Assembly: GCF_032362555.1 (NCBI RefSeq)
Contig: NC_083509.1
Span: 5,355,001 to 5,419,000 of the forward strand
Origin: Amyelois transitella
Lineage: Eukaryota; Arthropoda; Insecta; Lepidoptera; Pyralidae
DNA: 64,000 nt
Direction: 5' to 3'
In this document: positions 52,623 to 63,767 of the stretch, in pieces
How the letters are laid out: every line of letters begins with the position of its first letter
Position numbering within the stretch: position 1 is the first letter of the stretch
The notes under the pieces: generated by a model
Told to the model about the DNA's origin: nothing
Databases searched by the model: none
The model's input: the letters and a program-made list of their open reading frames with translations, nothing else
Made by a program: the position numbers and the translations under genes

Positions 52623-53199
52623 TTGATTTTGAATCAATTTATTTTTAAATAAATGTAATTAAAGGCTTCGGTTGCGCTGTAAGACGAGATCGATACACTG
52701 ATCTAAGATTGGAATCTAGATATCCGTTATGTAATGGCATTCACTTTTATATTGACTAGGCAAAATAATATATTTATGTAATGCAACCGGGACTAAATGC
52801 CAGGAGCAAGAAGGCAATAGAAAATATTCAGCTACTTTTGATTTTTGAAGTAAAATATTGCTGTGTAGTTTTTTAATGATAAGTTGAGTTTGCTTTAGGT
52901 ATAGATTTCAAATAAAACATATGTATGTTGTCGAAATATATATTATATTTCTCAACTAGATTCAAATATTCTTCATGGTTTGAAAGTTTAAATCGCTTCA
53001 TTCCTTCCCAAGCCTAAGTAATGAAAATGTAAATAGGGTCACCCCAGGATTTGCGAAGATTTTCTCTACGAATGATAAGATAGCAGTTTAAGCTAATTAC
53101 ATAACTTCTGAATTTAATTGGATCCGTATTGATGGCTTGAAATTACCAACCTTCTTTTAGAAACTTTAAATACCCATATTTATTTTATTTTATAGTAGT

Positions 53200-53420
53200 A
53201 GTTGCCCGCAACTCCGTTTGCGTGTTATTGGAAAAACGAAAGTTAAGGTTATCAAAAAATATCGAAATTGGGTATCATAGAATATAATTTGGATTAACAA
53301 AACATACTTTATGTCCCGAAATTCTCACGACAGCGGAGCCAAGGCGCATATATTTAATAATCTGTACTAATAGAACATAGAGAAAAAAGATTCGAATTTT
53401 TGTTTGTAACGAATAAACTC
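53200..53420. mobile_element. Helitron-like fragments of other families
   Basis: AGTAGTTGCCCGCAACTCCG resembles a reversed CTAGT-type end with a decayed hairpin. 'ctgtactaatag...gattcgaatttttgtttgtaacgaataaactcaaaaa' resembles the unit at 8680. Confidence 0.35.
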
Positions 53421-53570
53421 AAAAATTAATAGACCGATATATCATCACGTAGAACAACTTTTGTAAAGACGTTATTTCCGTGCATACTACAGAGTGATTT
53501 CAGTGAGTCAGTCTCACGCGCTAACCACTGGACCATCGGGGCCGTTGCGATGGTGTCGAAATTAAAGTAG

Positions 53571-53765
53571 ACTACATACATATGGTCACGTCTATATCCC
53601 TTGCGGGGTAGACAGATACAACAGGCTTGAAAAGACTGAATGACCACGTTTAGCTATTTGGCTTAATGATAGAATTGAGATTCAAAAAGAGATAGGTTGT
53701 TCGCCCATCGCCTAAAAAAAGAATCCCAAGTTTGTAAGCCTATCCTTTAGTCGCCTTTCACTTAT
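53571..53765 (-). mobile_element. GGTTCCCGGC-family SINE, truncated
   Basis: CATACATATGGTCACGTCTA, CCTTGCGGGGTAGACAG, TTTGGCTTAATGATAGAATT and GCCTATCCTTTAGTCGCC, cut before the GGTTCCCGGC end. Confidence 0.6.
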
Positions 53766-55085
53766 ATTTATATGTTATAGGCATAATGCTGTCGTAAAAT
53801 GATAAATGACTTTGAATTTTAAATTTCGTTACTTATTTGCAGGCAAACTTATGCCATGAGTTTATTCAAATGTCGATAACTTTTTTTTTAGTGAACCTAT
53901 TTTGATAATACAAATTTTAGATGTTTTCTGAGTTAAAACAAAGCAACTGGTGAAAGTTTTAAGTAAATCGGTTCAGTACTTTCGGAGATAATCGTGATCA
54001 TACATACAGATAGACAAACAGACAGACAGACAAGACATTAAAAAAATATATTTTTGCTTTCTATTATTCATTCTAAGTGTCCCTCTATCCATTTCAGTCA
54101 AAAATACTAAATGTACAGACAAAATATTTTTACTGTTTTATTATATGTATAGATGAAGAGGTAAAGTTTGTAACTTTAATTGTTTGTTTGTAAAGGTTTA
54201 TCTTCGGAAATACTGAACCGATTAAATTATCCTAAAAATGTTGGTAGGTACATTTTTTTGCATGTGTATGGTCTTCCGGGGAAACTGTAGCTAGTATAAG
54301 ACGAATAAAATGAATAACTATTAAATAAATATACTGAGTCGGTTGTCAATTTTGAGTAACTAAGAATGTAGATTCAAATAATTAGGTGTTCTGCATTGTA
54401 CATTCAGCCATTGAACATTAAAATGACGTACACTGACAAATATAGAGCGATGATGAAATAACTTCTGTATTTTCAGTTCAACGGGCACACATGACATGTT
54501 AAAGAGCATTCAAATATATATTATAAAACTGAAAGTCTGCCTGTCTGGCTTTTATGCTTTTACTGGTAACCATTTAATCGATAAAGATGAACATTTATTT
54601 GTTTATATATTATTTATTCCAGGTCAATCAAAGGCAATTTTTATATAATATACGTTTAACCCCAGACAATTTTTTTTTTTTTGAGCGGTTCAATACAATT
54701 AGTAAGTATTATACCTAGTTATTTTTAACCCCTCATACTGTAGAACGGAAGGCGGCCAGATATGCCAGATAAAACCGCAGGCAGTTTTACAATTTAATTA
54801 TAGTTGGTATTGACTATCTCAGGTTAGTAATTCTTGTGCTTTTTTTGGGTCTTTCGGGTATTTTATATTAATAAAGTACTGGAATACTGAAAGTTTCATT
54901 ATGTAAGTAGTAATTATCATTCTAGAACATGTTTCAGTTAAGGTATCATTACAGAGGATCTTGGAATGGCTGTAAAATGTGGTCCAAGAAGAAAGGCCAA
55001 GTGGTTACTGTGATGTAAGTAACAGCTGTTTCAAATATAAGAACATTTTAACTGAAATATGTACACGTTCCCTGAATTCATGTGC
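53766..55085. other. Gene-poor stretch with repeat debris
   Basis: Contains a CAGACAGACAGACA microsatellite-like tract near 54017 and short Helitron-like fragments near 54150-54300 and 54515-54560. No supported gene. Confidence 0.4.
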
Positions 55086-55089
55086 AATT

Positions 55090-55230
55090 AATTATCGGGA
55101 TGGTTTCCCTCATCGTATCACCAACGATAATTGTGTAACTTATGTACTTACATAACTCACAAAATCCATTAAAAGTAATTGGCACTTAAATGGCGGCCGG
55201 CACTGGGGTTCGAACCAAAATCAAATATGA
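55090..55230 (-). mobile_element. tRNA-derived SINE, partial (same family as 11125)
   Basis: On the minus strand it starts GGTTCGAACCCCAGTGCCGG, continues TTTTGTGAGTTATGTAAGTA, and ends ATACGATGAGGGAAACC. The last block is shared with the SINE at 11125. Confidence 0.55.
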
Positions 55231-55306
55231 GCCAGTAACGTCAAACATAGGTGTATTTTTTTATAATATTATATTGATCAATAAAAAATTAATTGTAATT
55301 GAACAG

Positions 55307-55567
55307 GTGACGCGGTTGTGGAATCGTGCAAAATATAGGTTATCCAATGAATCATACGCAATGAAGTTCTGTTCACGTGATTATCCAACATCCCTTGGGA
55401 ACCGGCTGAACTCGCGATCGGGGCGCTGTCATTGTTTACAGGATTTCATGTCATGGGGTATCCATGTGGATTGTCCGGAAAACGAAACAAATGAATGTCG
55501 CATTCTATTGTTAAAATTAGAACTCGGGACTGGAACAATGATAAGCGTTGTGAGGGATTTTGAATAA
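55307..55567 (+). CDS. Unrecognised candidate 3' exon encoding a cysteine-containing domain
   Basis: An open frame of 86 codons follows a plausible acceptor (TTGTAATTGAACAG|GTGACG) and ends TGA, with AATAAA overlapping it (TGAATAAATTTCG). It is richer in G+C than the flanking DNA. The predicted segment has five cysteines (SRSGRCHCLQDF, HVDCPENETNECR), an N-glycosylation-like NET and an acidic, hydrophobic end (TGTMISVVRDFE). This could be a secreted or extracellular domain. I do not recognise the family and found no phase-compatible upstream exon. It may instead be repeat-derived or a pseudogene. Confidence 0.3.
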   Translation: MTRLWNRAKYRLSNESYAMKFCSRDYPTSLGNRLNSRSGRCHCLQDFMSWGIHVDCPENETNECRILLLKLELGTGTMISVVRDFE

Positions 55568-57185
55568 ATTTCGCGTTAAAATATGCGTATTTTTGTATAG
55601 ATACAAAAGGTTTTTTTTAATTTTATTTTCTAATATTATGATAAAGACATGATGGACTTGCTACGAAAAAATTATTTTTAAACAAATAATATTGAAAGAA
55701 TAAAAAAGGTAATGGGAACCCTAGTCCCGGCACCGATATGCTCACCGAAACCGTGCTACTTTACTATTCGTCGAACAAGGTAAAAGCGCTAATCATTTCA
55801 CCTTTTGTAGTCAGTGAAGTTAATTAATTGCGCCATTTTTCATGGGTTATGCCGCATTCTTACTTAGTTAGATTTATTTAAAGAGTTGGATGAACTTTAT
55901 ATTTCTTTTCTTTATAAATGAAAATATGATCACAAAGAAGTAAACTTTCGTTAACACAAAGGTGAAATGGTGAAAATATGTAAGTATTTAAGTTTAACCA
56001 TTTGTAAACAACTTAGTCAATCGGGGCCTGTTGCCTATTGCACACAATCTTACGACTGACATAAGATTTAAAGAAATAAATTAGCCTTGTTTTAATAAAA
56101 TGGATTCATAATAAGTATTATATTAAATTGAGATAGCTACTTATTATTTTTGGAATATTTTCCCTCACCGGTATATATTTATTTTGGGGAGGAGAATTGA
56201 ATAATGACGACGTTATCTCATGAAAAATATCGAAGAAATAAAGCAGGATATGTTATGATTAGAAAAAAACTAACATGGCTATTTTATTTTTAAATTTGGA
56301 TCTATATTGTAACTATTACCCAAGACTGCCATCGAACTAAAATTTAATTTGAACGGATTTTTAACAATAAAATAAAATAAATAAATGTTTGAAATCTTTA
56401 GTATATGATAGATAATGAATACAAACTTATCAAGTCTTTATCTCATGGGGTAGGCTCGAAAGCCATGTTTAGCTGAATTATCGGCTAAAACAAGAGTCCC
56501 ATGTTTATAACCCTTTTCATTTAATGAATTCAGTATTTTAAGGAAAATAATCTAGCACTAGATGAATGCGGCTACTCCTTAATTATTGAGACATAATAAT
56601 AGGAAGTAAAAAAATTCAGAGTCTAAAGCGAAATATGTGTATCCTGTTGAACTCTTAATTACAAAGAATAATGCTATTTGATTCAAACCAGGCATCGAAT
56701 TTAGTGTCCCAACCAAATATGAGTCAGTTTTATCAAGAATAGCACCCATTATACCCATTATATCATTTCGTACGTTGAGAAAAAGAAAACCATTTTGCAC
56801 GTGATTACTCAAGCTTACAGAAATAAGGCCCATCTTCCACAGGCAGACAAGTGTATTTAACAAGACTTGTACCAAACTAATTACAAGTTGGGCAAGTATA
56901 CGAAATGGACATTGACAATGATCTTAATTATAGAGTTCTTAGTGAAACTTAGTAAAAGTTCGTTACTCTCAATAATTCTAATGGTATTTTATTTAAGACA
57001 CGCCAAATATTCACAGATTTCACTTTAACATCCATTATTATTATTCGATGTAGAGATCTTCGTAGAGACGGCGTTCTTTTGTAAAATTTATATTTGAATC
57101 TTATTCGTCTCAAATTTACCTTTCTTGTCTATAATGAAATTAAGTGACCACCGTCCTTCAAAAAACTTTATACTTTCTTCTTCAA
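55568..57185. other. Gene-poor AT-rich stretch
   Basis: A SINE-like fragment lies near 56440-56520 (TCTTTATCTCATGGGGTAGG, 'catgtttagctgaat'). An open frame at 56579-56875 (-) is AT-driven and unsupported. A short GTCCCGGCACCGATATG near 55724 resembles the GGTTCCCGGC family end. Confidence 0.4.
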
Positions 57186-57189
57186 ATGT

Positions 57190-57385
57190 ACATACATACA
57201 ATCACGTCTTTATAGCCGGGTTCTCTGTCTACAGACAGACAGACAGGTTAGACAGAGCCAACAGTCTTGGAAATACTGAAAGAACATGTTTAGCTGTGTG
57301 ATGGAATTGAGATTCAACTAGCGACAGGTTGCTAGCCCATCACCTACAAGAAGAATCCTTAGCTTATCAGCCTTTTCCGTTACTT
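57190..57385 (-). mobile_element. GGTTCCCGGC-family SINE, diverged
   Basis: ACATACATACAATCACGTCT, GTTAGACAGAGCCAACAGTC, TGATGGAATTGAGATTCAAC and GACAGGTTGCTAGCCCATCA, with a small CAGACAGACAGACAGG insertion near 57233. Confidence 0.55.
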
Positions 57386-57723
57386 TTAAATTATACTTTC
57401 ATCATTTACAAATTAGTTATTACTATTACTGAAAAGTGAAATATTAGTAAATAAAGTTGGGTTATATAGAAAAATTTGTATGAAATACAGGAAAGTGGGT
57501 GGACTGTATATTACCTTAAAGATAAAATGTGTTGGAGTTTTTTTTGTAATTAAAACAGAAAGTCGAGAATTGTTGTTGGTTGTTGCGAGATCGCAGTTTT
57601 AGTTGTAAGTGGTCATGTTGTAAATAGTTTTCACACGTTCATGACGTTTAAGGTCAAAAGTTTATAACGTACCAACATTAAAACATGGATGATCGCCAAT
57701 CGACCAATTAACCGAGTCAACAG

Positions 57724-58164
57724 ATGCCGCAGTTAATTAGAATCAATATGCTTGCGTCCATGTTATTATTCCTGTCAATGCTGTGAGTATATTATCCTTC
57801 GCAATGAATTAAGTAATCAGTGGAGAAAATTGAAAAGCTTAAATTGATTTTAAGTATTTTTGTTATGAAAGACACACATTTTTATTTGTATTCATTCTAA
57901 TAATAGGTATGAAAATAATTAAGGTTTGGCGTCTTGCCACGATCTATTGAGTTACAAGGGAAACCACGAATAGCAAGAAATGAAGTTAAAAACGCAATAG
58001 ATGTGTTAGTGGGGAAAACAATCAAAGGCATTAGAACGAATTCGATTGAATGCGTCGGTTTGATACTTAAAAGACATTACCTCAACCGCATCACAATAAC
58101 TTTGATTTTGAATTTCAGTTACCAATCAAGAAGAACATTTGAAATTCAAGGGTTTATTAAATAA
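57724..58164 (+). CDS. Candidate two-exon small secreted protein
   Basis: Exon 57724-57782 opens with ATG and encodes MPQLIRINMLASMLLFLSML, which looks like a signal peptide, ending at a good donor (GCT|GTGAGT). Joining it to 57924-58164 is in phase and yields about 99 residues ending TAA, followed at once by AATAAA (58165). The second exon encodes a basic, mostly hydrophilic segment (PRSIELQGKPRIARNEV, GKTIKGIRTNSIECVG) and no family I know. The acceptor at 57923 (ATAATTAAG|G) is weak, without a pyrimidine tract; the better acceptor at 57906 would run into a stop. The gene is hypothetical and could be a chance arrangement. Confidence 0.3.
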
Positions 58165-58324
58165 ATTTGATTTAAAACGTTTGCGTTGCATTATACTATT
58201 TCAAAATAATACAGGTATTAAACGCGCACGTATCGTACCGTACTACGTTTTATTTTGGATGTTTCGAATCAAGTTACGTTGTTACCGAGTCACAAGGATC
58301 ATTGTGACATGATTATTAAATAAA

Positions 58325-58577
58325 CATACATAAATATAATCACGTCTATATCCCTTGCGGGGTAAACAGGTCAAACAGACTTGAAAAGACTGATAGGCCA
58401 CGTTCAGCTGTTTGGCTTAATGATAGAATTGAGATTTAAATAGTGGTAGCTAGCCCATCGTCTAAAAGAAGTATCCCAAATTTATAAGCCTATCCCTTAG
58501 TCCCCTTTTACGACATCCATGAGAACGAGATGGAGTGGTCCTTTTATTTTTTATTGATACCGGGAACTACACGGCAC
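58325..58577 (-). mobile_element. GGTTCCCGGC-family SINE, near full length
   Basis: ACATACATAAATATAATCAC, CCCTTGCGGGGTAAACAGG, CAGCTGTTTGGCTTAATGAT, CCCTTTTACGACATCCATG and TGATACCGGGAACTACACGG. Confidence 0.65.
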
Positions 58578-61158
58578 CAAATAAACATACAGTTTAATAA
58601 TAACACAATCTTCATATTGCAGAATAAGGGATCTTTAAGTTTCCTCCGTTTATCTTACACTCAGAAGTTATTCCAAGAAATATAAATAATTAAATTTGAT
58701 TCACCCTCGTGCATTAGATACATACATTTAACAATGAAGATTAAAAAATAATAACTTATTTTCAATTGTATCACATGTATTGATGAGACTGTATTGGTAA
58801 TGTCAATGTTCAAGTCATCAATTGTGAATTTGCTTATTCTATTAAAATCTTTACGAACGAGGTTTTATGGAACCGTAAGACGTGATTTTGCAAAAGTAAG
58901 CACACTTTATTGAGTTAACTGAAGAACTCAAAAGAAAATACGTGAGCGTATCAAGGTGATTCAATTATATCTTTCTACTTTGCTTCATTTTATTGGAAAT
59001 AATACTTAAATACGAATTGATGTCAATTGATAATTTTCAAAATGTCTCTAGAATGAATAAATCAGGGTGAACCACTGTCTGCAGTTTAATTTGTTCCGTG
59101 TCACGTTCGCTATCGAGTAACTTCACTTTAGAACTTCCCTCTAATAAGTGCACCGGACTTGTTCTTTTTCCGATTCAATTTGAACACTAAGTCAGATGCA
59201 GTTTCCGATGCAGTCATATTTTCTAACACTGGTTAAAACAAGGCAGCATACATTTAAAAATTCTTTAATAAAAAGGACTTATTTCTTCTAATATTTATTT
59301 ATTATAATATTATTTCCTAAGTTACGTAAAATCTTCATTTTTCTGCTTTTGTACAATCTTACTACTTATATAATCTTAACTTTTGTGCGCATCTACATAA
59401 TTTTCTGAAATATGTCTTGCATATATCGCAAATTAGTTTTTTTTTACCGTACTTACAAGAAATCTTGAGAATGAAGAGTCCGGGTCGAACTCGCAGTGGT
59501 TATTTATAACACGATATCATGAGGTTGGTATATATAGGGTGTCTTCAGTAACTCGCGTTACATATTAAAACATACTTGGTATCTGACTGACAGAAAAAAG
59601 GGGGGTAAAATTTCACCTCATAATCCAACAAAAATAAGAAGTGTGGGAATATATGCGGGTAGCGCACATTCAAACGACGAGACGACAGCGTTAAATATGT
59701 TAAGTGATATACCAGACCATGATAATGACCTGTATAATAAAATGAAATTTCTATGAACCTATACAGAAATAGTTAAATCTGGAAAGTAAAACTTGCTTCT
59801 GAGATTTATTGTAGGGACGACACTAAACAACATGCAGTAATTGAGAGGCCGTCAATCACTCTAAGACATTAATTGCAGATGGTGAGAACCACGTGTAAAA
59901 TTGTTTTTGTAGTAATAATATCACTCACCTCTTAATTTATTGCATTTTTAAGTAAGGGACAGGAGACAATAATATAATGTATTAAAAATTATCTAAATAA
60001 GTAACTTTGATCTTATAACATAATGTGACGACTTGTGGTTTTTGTAAGAAGTAAGCATTTTTTAGTTATAATTATCTAATCAAATTAGATGAATTATTGT
60101 TGAGATAAATTTTACAAATTAAGGCTTGAGCATACTGATTGGTCTACTGGGAAAAGGAGGTGTAGCAGCAATAAGATCTAGATAGAAACTCAGATCTAGA
60201 TTAGACGATCCATCCGTGCGCGCTAATTTACCGGTTAATTGCGTTAGGTCGCTGGAAAAAGTTAAGCTCATTTGTACGACATGAAAGCCGTGACAGGAAA
60301 AAGGACGGATACATAGATAAGGAATTCCGTTTTATTTCTTCTAATTCTTATTTAGTTGAAATCACACGTTTTGGGAAACCTATTTTTAATTGGGCTGAAT
60401 ATTTGAAGTTTTTTAAGAAAATTTATTAGTGTATCTTGTATAAGAATAAAAATATACTACAAGGAGAGTTTGTAAAATCGAATATTATTAAAGAATATTC
60501 TTTAAAGATTTCAAACTACGAACGGCAAAGGGTAACAAAAGTTAAAATTTATATTGTGAAACAAATCCTCCTCCTTCGAATAAATCTTTAGAGAATTGCC
60601 TGAACATTTTGATAAATGGAATTGTGCATTTTTTTCAAATAAAATTTAAATCGTATAATAATAAATTCTCAAAAGGTTACGGGATTTATTTCGTTACATG
60701 GAGAAATGCTGCACAAATTGATTATATCGAGATTAATCGCTATTTTGGGCACGTTTTTATGATGAATGTACGTGGGAGAGGAACAAAATGAATCCAGATG
60801 CTTGTTGGATAATGAGTTTACGATAATGACTTTGTGAGGGCGAACATAATAGCCAAGTACGCAGTCAGCTGACATATATATTAGGCAATTTTTCAAAATT
60901 ATGATATACAAAATTCTGTTCATTAGATGAATGAAAAAGAAGAAATACTTAATATTTGCATATTAATTATATAAGCTAACTAGTTATTATATTAGCAACT
61001 AGTTATTTTTTTTTTGGAACACTTGAAATTAATTTTTAATTAAAAGGGGTTTTAGTTTGTGAGATCAAAATATAACTTTTATATTGTCGACCTAACTATG
61101 TTGAGTTAAAAACTTCTTATACGAAACAAATATTTTTGTTTGTGCCAAAATTCCGAAA
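58578..61158. other. Gene-free AT-rich stretch before the Harbinger element
   Basis: No supported gene or clear repeat. ORFs near 60609 and 60669 are overlapping frames of AT-rich DNA. Confidence 0.5.
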
Positions 61159-61161
61159 TTA

Positions 61162-61310
61162 GGGCCCTAACGCACTAGCGGTTGGCCGCTAGGCGGTTAG
61201 ACTCGAGCGGTCCAACCGCTTAACGCGGTTTCTTCGCGGTTGGCCGCCATAGCGGTCAGCCGCGATGAAACCGCGTTAAGCGGTTGGACCGCTCGAAGGC
61301 GCGTGGCCCA
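61162..61310. repeat. GC-rich palindromic subterminal array of the Harbinger element
   Basis: AACCGCT/AGCGGTT-like heptamers occur about ten times in both orientations in 150 bases. The 30-base perfect arms at 61203-61232 and 61267-61296 (TCGAGCGGTCCAACCGCTTA onward) enclose a 34-base loop that is itself an imperfect hairpin (TCGCGG..TGGCCGC...GCCGCGA). It ends 22 bases before the transposase ATG. Confidence 0.85.
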
Positions 61311-61318
61311 TAAATAAA

Positions 61319-63434
61319 ATGGACGCCGTCGAGATAGCTTGTGTTATTTATTTTTACTCCCGAAAACAACGAAAGAAATATAAAAAAAGATACTGGATTC
61401 ATCCTTTACTAGAAACACGCAACGAATTCGGCCAGTTCGCAAGTTGTTTTCAAGAACTGAAGAAGCACCAAGATAAATTTTTCGGCTATGTTAGAATGAG
61501 TGTTTCGTCATTTGAAGAACTACTAACAGTTTTATATGACACCATCAAAGGACAAGATACTAAATTTCGTGATTGTATCCAACCCGAAGAGAAATTAGTA
61601 ATAACATTAAGGTAAGTATGATAAAAATAAAAAAAGTTTTAGTAGTTATTATGTTTTAATTTTAATCGCAATGTGGGTTTATAATTGAATAAAAAAAGTA
61701 GTAAACTATAACTATTACTGAGAATTATTATCATTAAAAAGATCTAGATAATCAGATTCTTGAGATATCTGTGAATATGTTGATTCAGGAGACATTACAG
61801 ATTGTTCTTGATTACATGTTCCACGGTGTGTAGGTGGAACTGAGGGCGGTGGTGGTGGGTTATTATTTCTAGCAAATGATGGTGTCTGATATCCTTGGGA
61901 TGGCCCTTGGTTGTAGAATGGTCGTACGTAATCCCAAGTAGAGTTACAGTAGTTGTATCCAGACGTTTGGGCTTCAGTAATGACTTGCATTATTTGAGAT
62001 TTTGTACGTAGGCGTATATGTTCAGGCACTTTTTTTATTTCACTAACCAACGACAAAAAGAAAAGTCTATCTTCATCTTCTTCCGCCTTTTTCAACTCTA
62101 CATTCTTATTTAAGACGTTAATCAATTCAACTCCTATATCATCTTCTTTATTTTTCTTTTTTTTTCGTTTTGGCGGTGGTACTACGACTGGGTCAGCTAC
62201 GTTTTCTGTTTCATTTCTTTCATTTTCTTGCCTTTGCATGCTTGAATCAGTTTCATTGATAGATACTGTGTCCTTCAAAAACATTAAATTATTGTAAAAT
62301 ATGTATTGAGTCTTTTTCTTAGCCGCTGACCCACTCCTGGTAACATTGTCCTTTAGAGCTTTCACGAAATTATCCCTAATGTTCTTCCATTTCTTTTGTA
62401 ATTCTTTTCCTAGAACAATACAACAAACAAGTTAATGATTTAGTCATAAAGTAATAGATTTGTTGTAATTCGTGTGACATGTGCAATAAAGAATATACAT
62501 AGGTCATTGAATTCAATAAAACATGTAATAATAATAAAATGTTTGTTTCAGATATTTTGCAACAGGTTGTACATTCACGGAACTACATTATACATTCAAA
62601 ATTGGAGTAAGCACTGTAGCAGAAATCGTACGAGAAGTTTGTTTTGCAATTTGGTTTTGTCTGAAAGATATTTGTTTGCCTGAACCAAACAAAGACGCTT
62701 GGAAAAAAATTGCCAATGATTTTTTTCAAAGAGCAAATTTTCCTAACTGCTTAGGTGCTGTTGACGGCAAGCACATACGATGCATTGCACCTAATAACAG
62801 TGGCTCGATGTGTTTTAATTATAAAAGTTTTTTCTCTTTGGTTTTATTAGCAATATGCGACAGTAATTATAAATTTGTTATGGTTGATATTGGAGCTTTT
62901 GGTAAATTCAGTGACTCGTCAATATTTCAAAATTCGGTTTTCTATGAAAAAATGCAAAAAAACCAATTGGATATTCCAGAGCCACAACCGATTTCACAAA
63001 GCAGCGAGACATGTATCCCATACGTATTTGTAGGCGACGAGGCATTTGCGTTATCTACGAATTTAATGCGCCCATACGCAAAAAAAGATTTGGATGAAAC
63101 CAAAAGAACGTTCAATTACAGGCTTTCTAGAGCAAGAAGATATGTAGAATGCAGTTTTGGAATTTATGCAAACAAGTGGCGTATATTTCATAGACCTCTA
63201 AATGTTCAATTCACTCTAGCAAAAGATATCATAAAAGCTACTTGTGTCTTACATAATTTTGTAAGAGATCGAGATGGCTATTGTTTCGACGACTCACTCA
63301 GTTGCCCTTTGCCAGAAAATGTAACACAGGAAGGGTTAAGAAGGAACAATAAAACTGCGTTGAGATACAGAGAATTGTTTGCCGAATATTTTATGACTGA
63401 TGGGAAATTAGAATGGCAAAGAAATATGATTTAA
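61319..63434 (+). CDS. PIF/Harbinger transposase (HARBI1-like, DDE nuclease)
   Basis: Exons 61319-61611 and 62552-63434 join in frame (R split across the junction AG|A), giving 391 codons plus TAA. The enzyme cuts and rejoins the element at TWA targets. Catalytic blocks are visible in order: first Asp in CLGAVDGKHIRC, second Asp in VMVDIGAFGKFSDSSIF, conserved FVGDEAFAL, and the Glu in RRYVECSFGIYANKWRIF. The N-terminal exon (HPLLETRNEFGQF, FFGYVRMSVSSFEELL) and YFATGCTFTELHYTFKIGVSTV form the family's helix-turn-helix region. The ATG follows the palindromic array by about 22 bases. The 940-base intron contains the antisense second exon of the MADF gene. Confidence 0.92.
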
Positions 63435-63693
63435 CTGAAAATAGACCTATTTATTATGTTCTAAGATGTTTAAAGTATGTTTAGTTTCGTTTAAAAATAT
63501 GTAACAATAATAATAAATACTTACCAAGACTTTTTTTTGCCTCTGTTGTCATCTCTTCTTTTCCAAAAATATCTACTAATTCTTCCCACTGTTTCCGTTT
63601 TAAATCTCTATTCTTATAAACTGCTCCTTCACAATTCCAAATAGCTTCTCGTTGTTGAATTTCAACAATGAATTTCTCTGTGTCGAAGTTCAT
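61715..63693 (-). CDS. MADF-domain (Myb/SANT-like) Harbinger accessory protein
   Basis: Exons 63693-63525 and 62409-61715, joined in phase, give 287 residues and TAA. The N-terminal MADF domain reads MNFDTEKFIVEIQQREAIWN, then KRKQWEELVDIFG and, after the intron, KELQKKWKNIRDNFVKAL. A lysine-rich stretch (PPPKRKKKKNKED) is a likely nuclear localisation signal. A helical region resembling a BESS-type motif (DRLFFLSLVSEIKKVPEHIR) and a Pro/Gln/Ser-rich tail follow. In Harbinger elements this partner binds subterminal DNA and brings transposase into the nucleus. I chose the ATG at 63693; an in-frame ATG at 63798 would add 35 residues across a hairpin and looks like 5'UTR. The transposase second exon sits in this gene's intron. 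Confidence 0.85.
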
Positions 63694-63718
63694 GGCTGCG
63701 CAAAGGCTGTTCTTTTGC

Positions 63719-63767
63719 ATATATGTATATGGAAATGGCACCTTATGCCATTTCCATATACATATAT
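63719..63767. repeat. Hairpin with 22-base perfect arms upstream of the MADF gene
   Basis: Arms at 63719-63740 (ATATATGTATATGGAAATGG, CA) and 63746-63767 are perfect inverted copies with the 5-base loop CCTTA. It lies 26 bases upstream of the chosen MADF start. Confidence 0.85.

Noticed and set aside
54955-55014. Cryptic exon flanked by ATTACAG and GAT|GTAAGT that might precede the orphan exon at 55307
   Set aside because: The only phase that joins to 55307 contains a TAA, and the other open phase produces a stop at the junction.
61162-61310. CRISPR-like repeat array
   Set aside because: Repeats are short, in both orientations and without regular spacers; they are subterminal transposon repeats in a eukaryotic genome.
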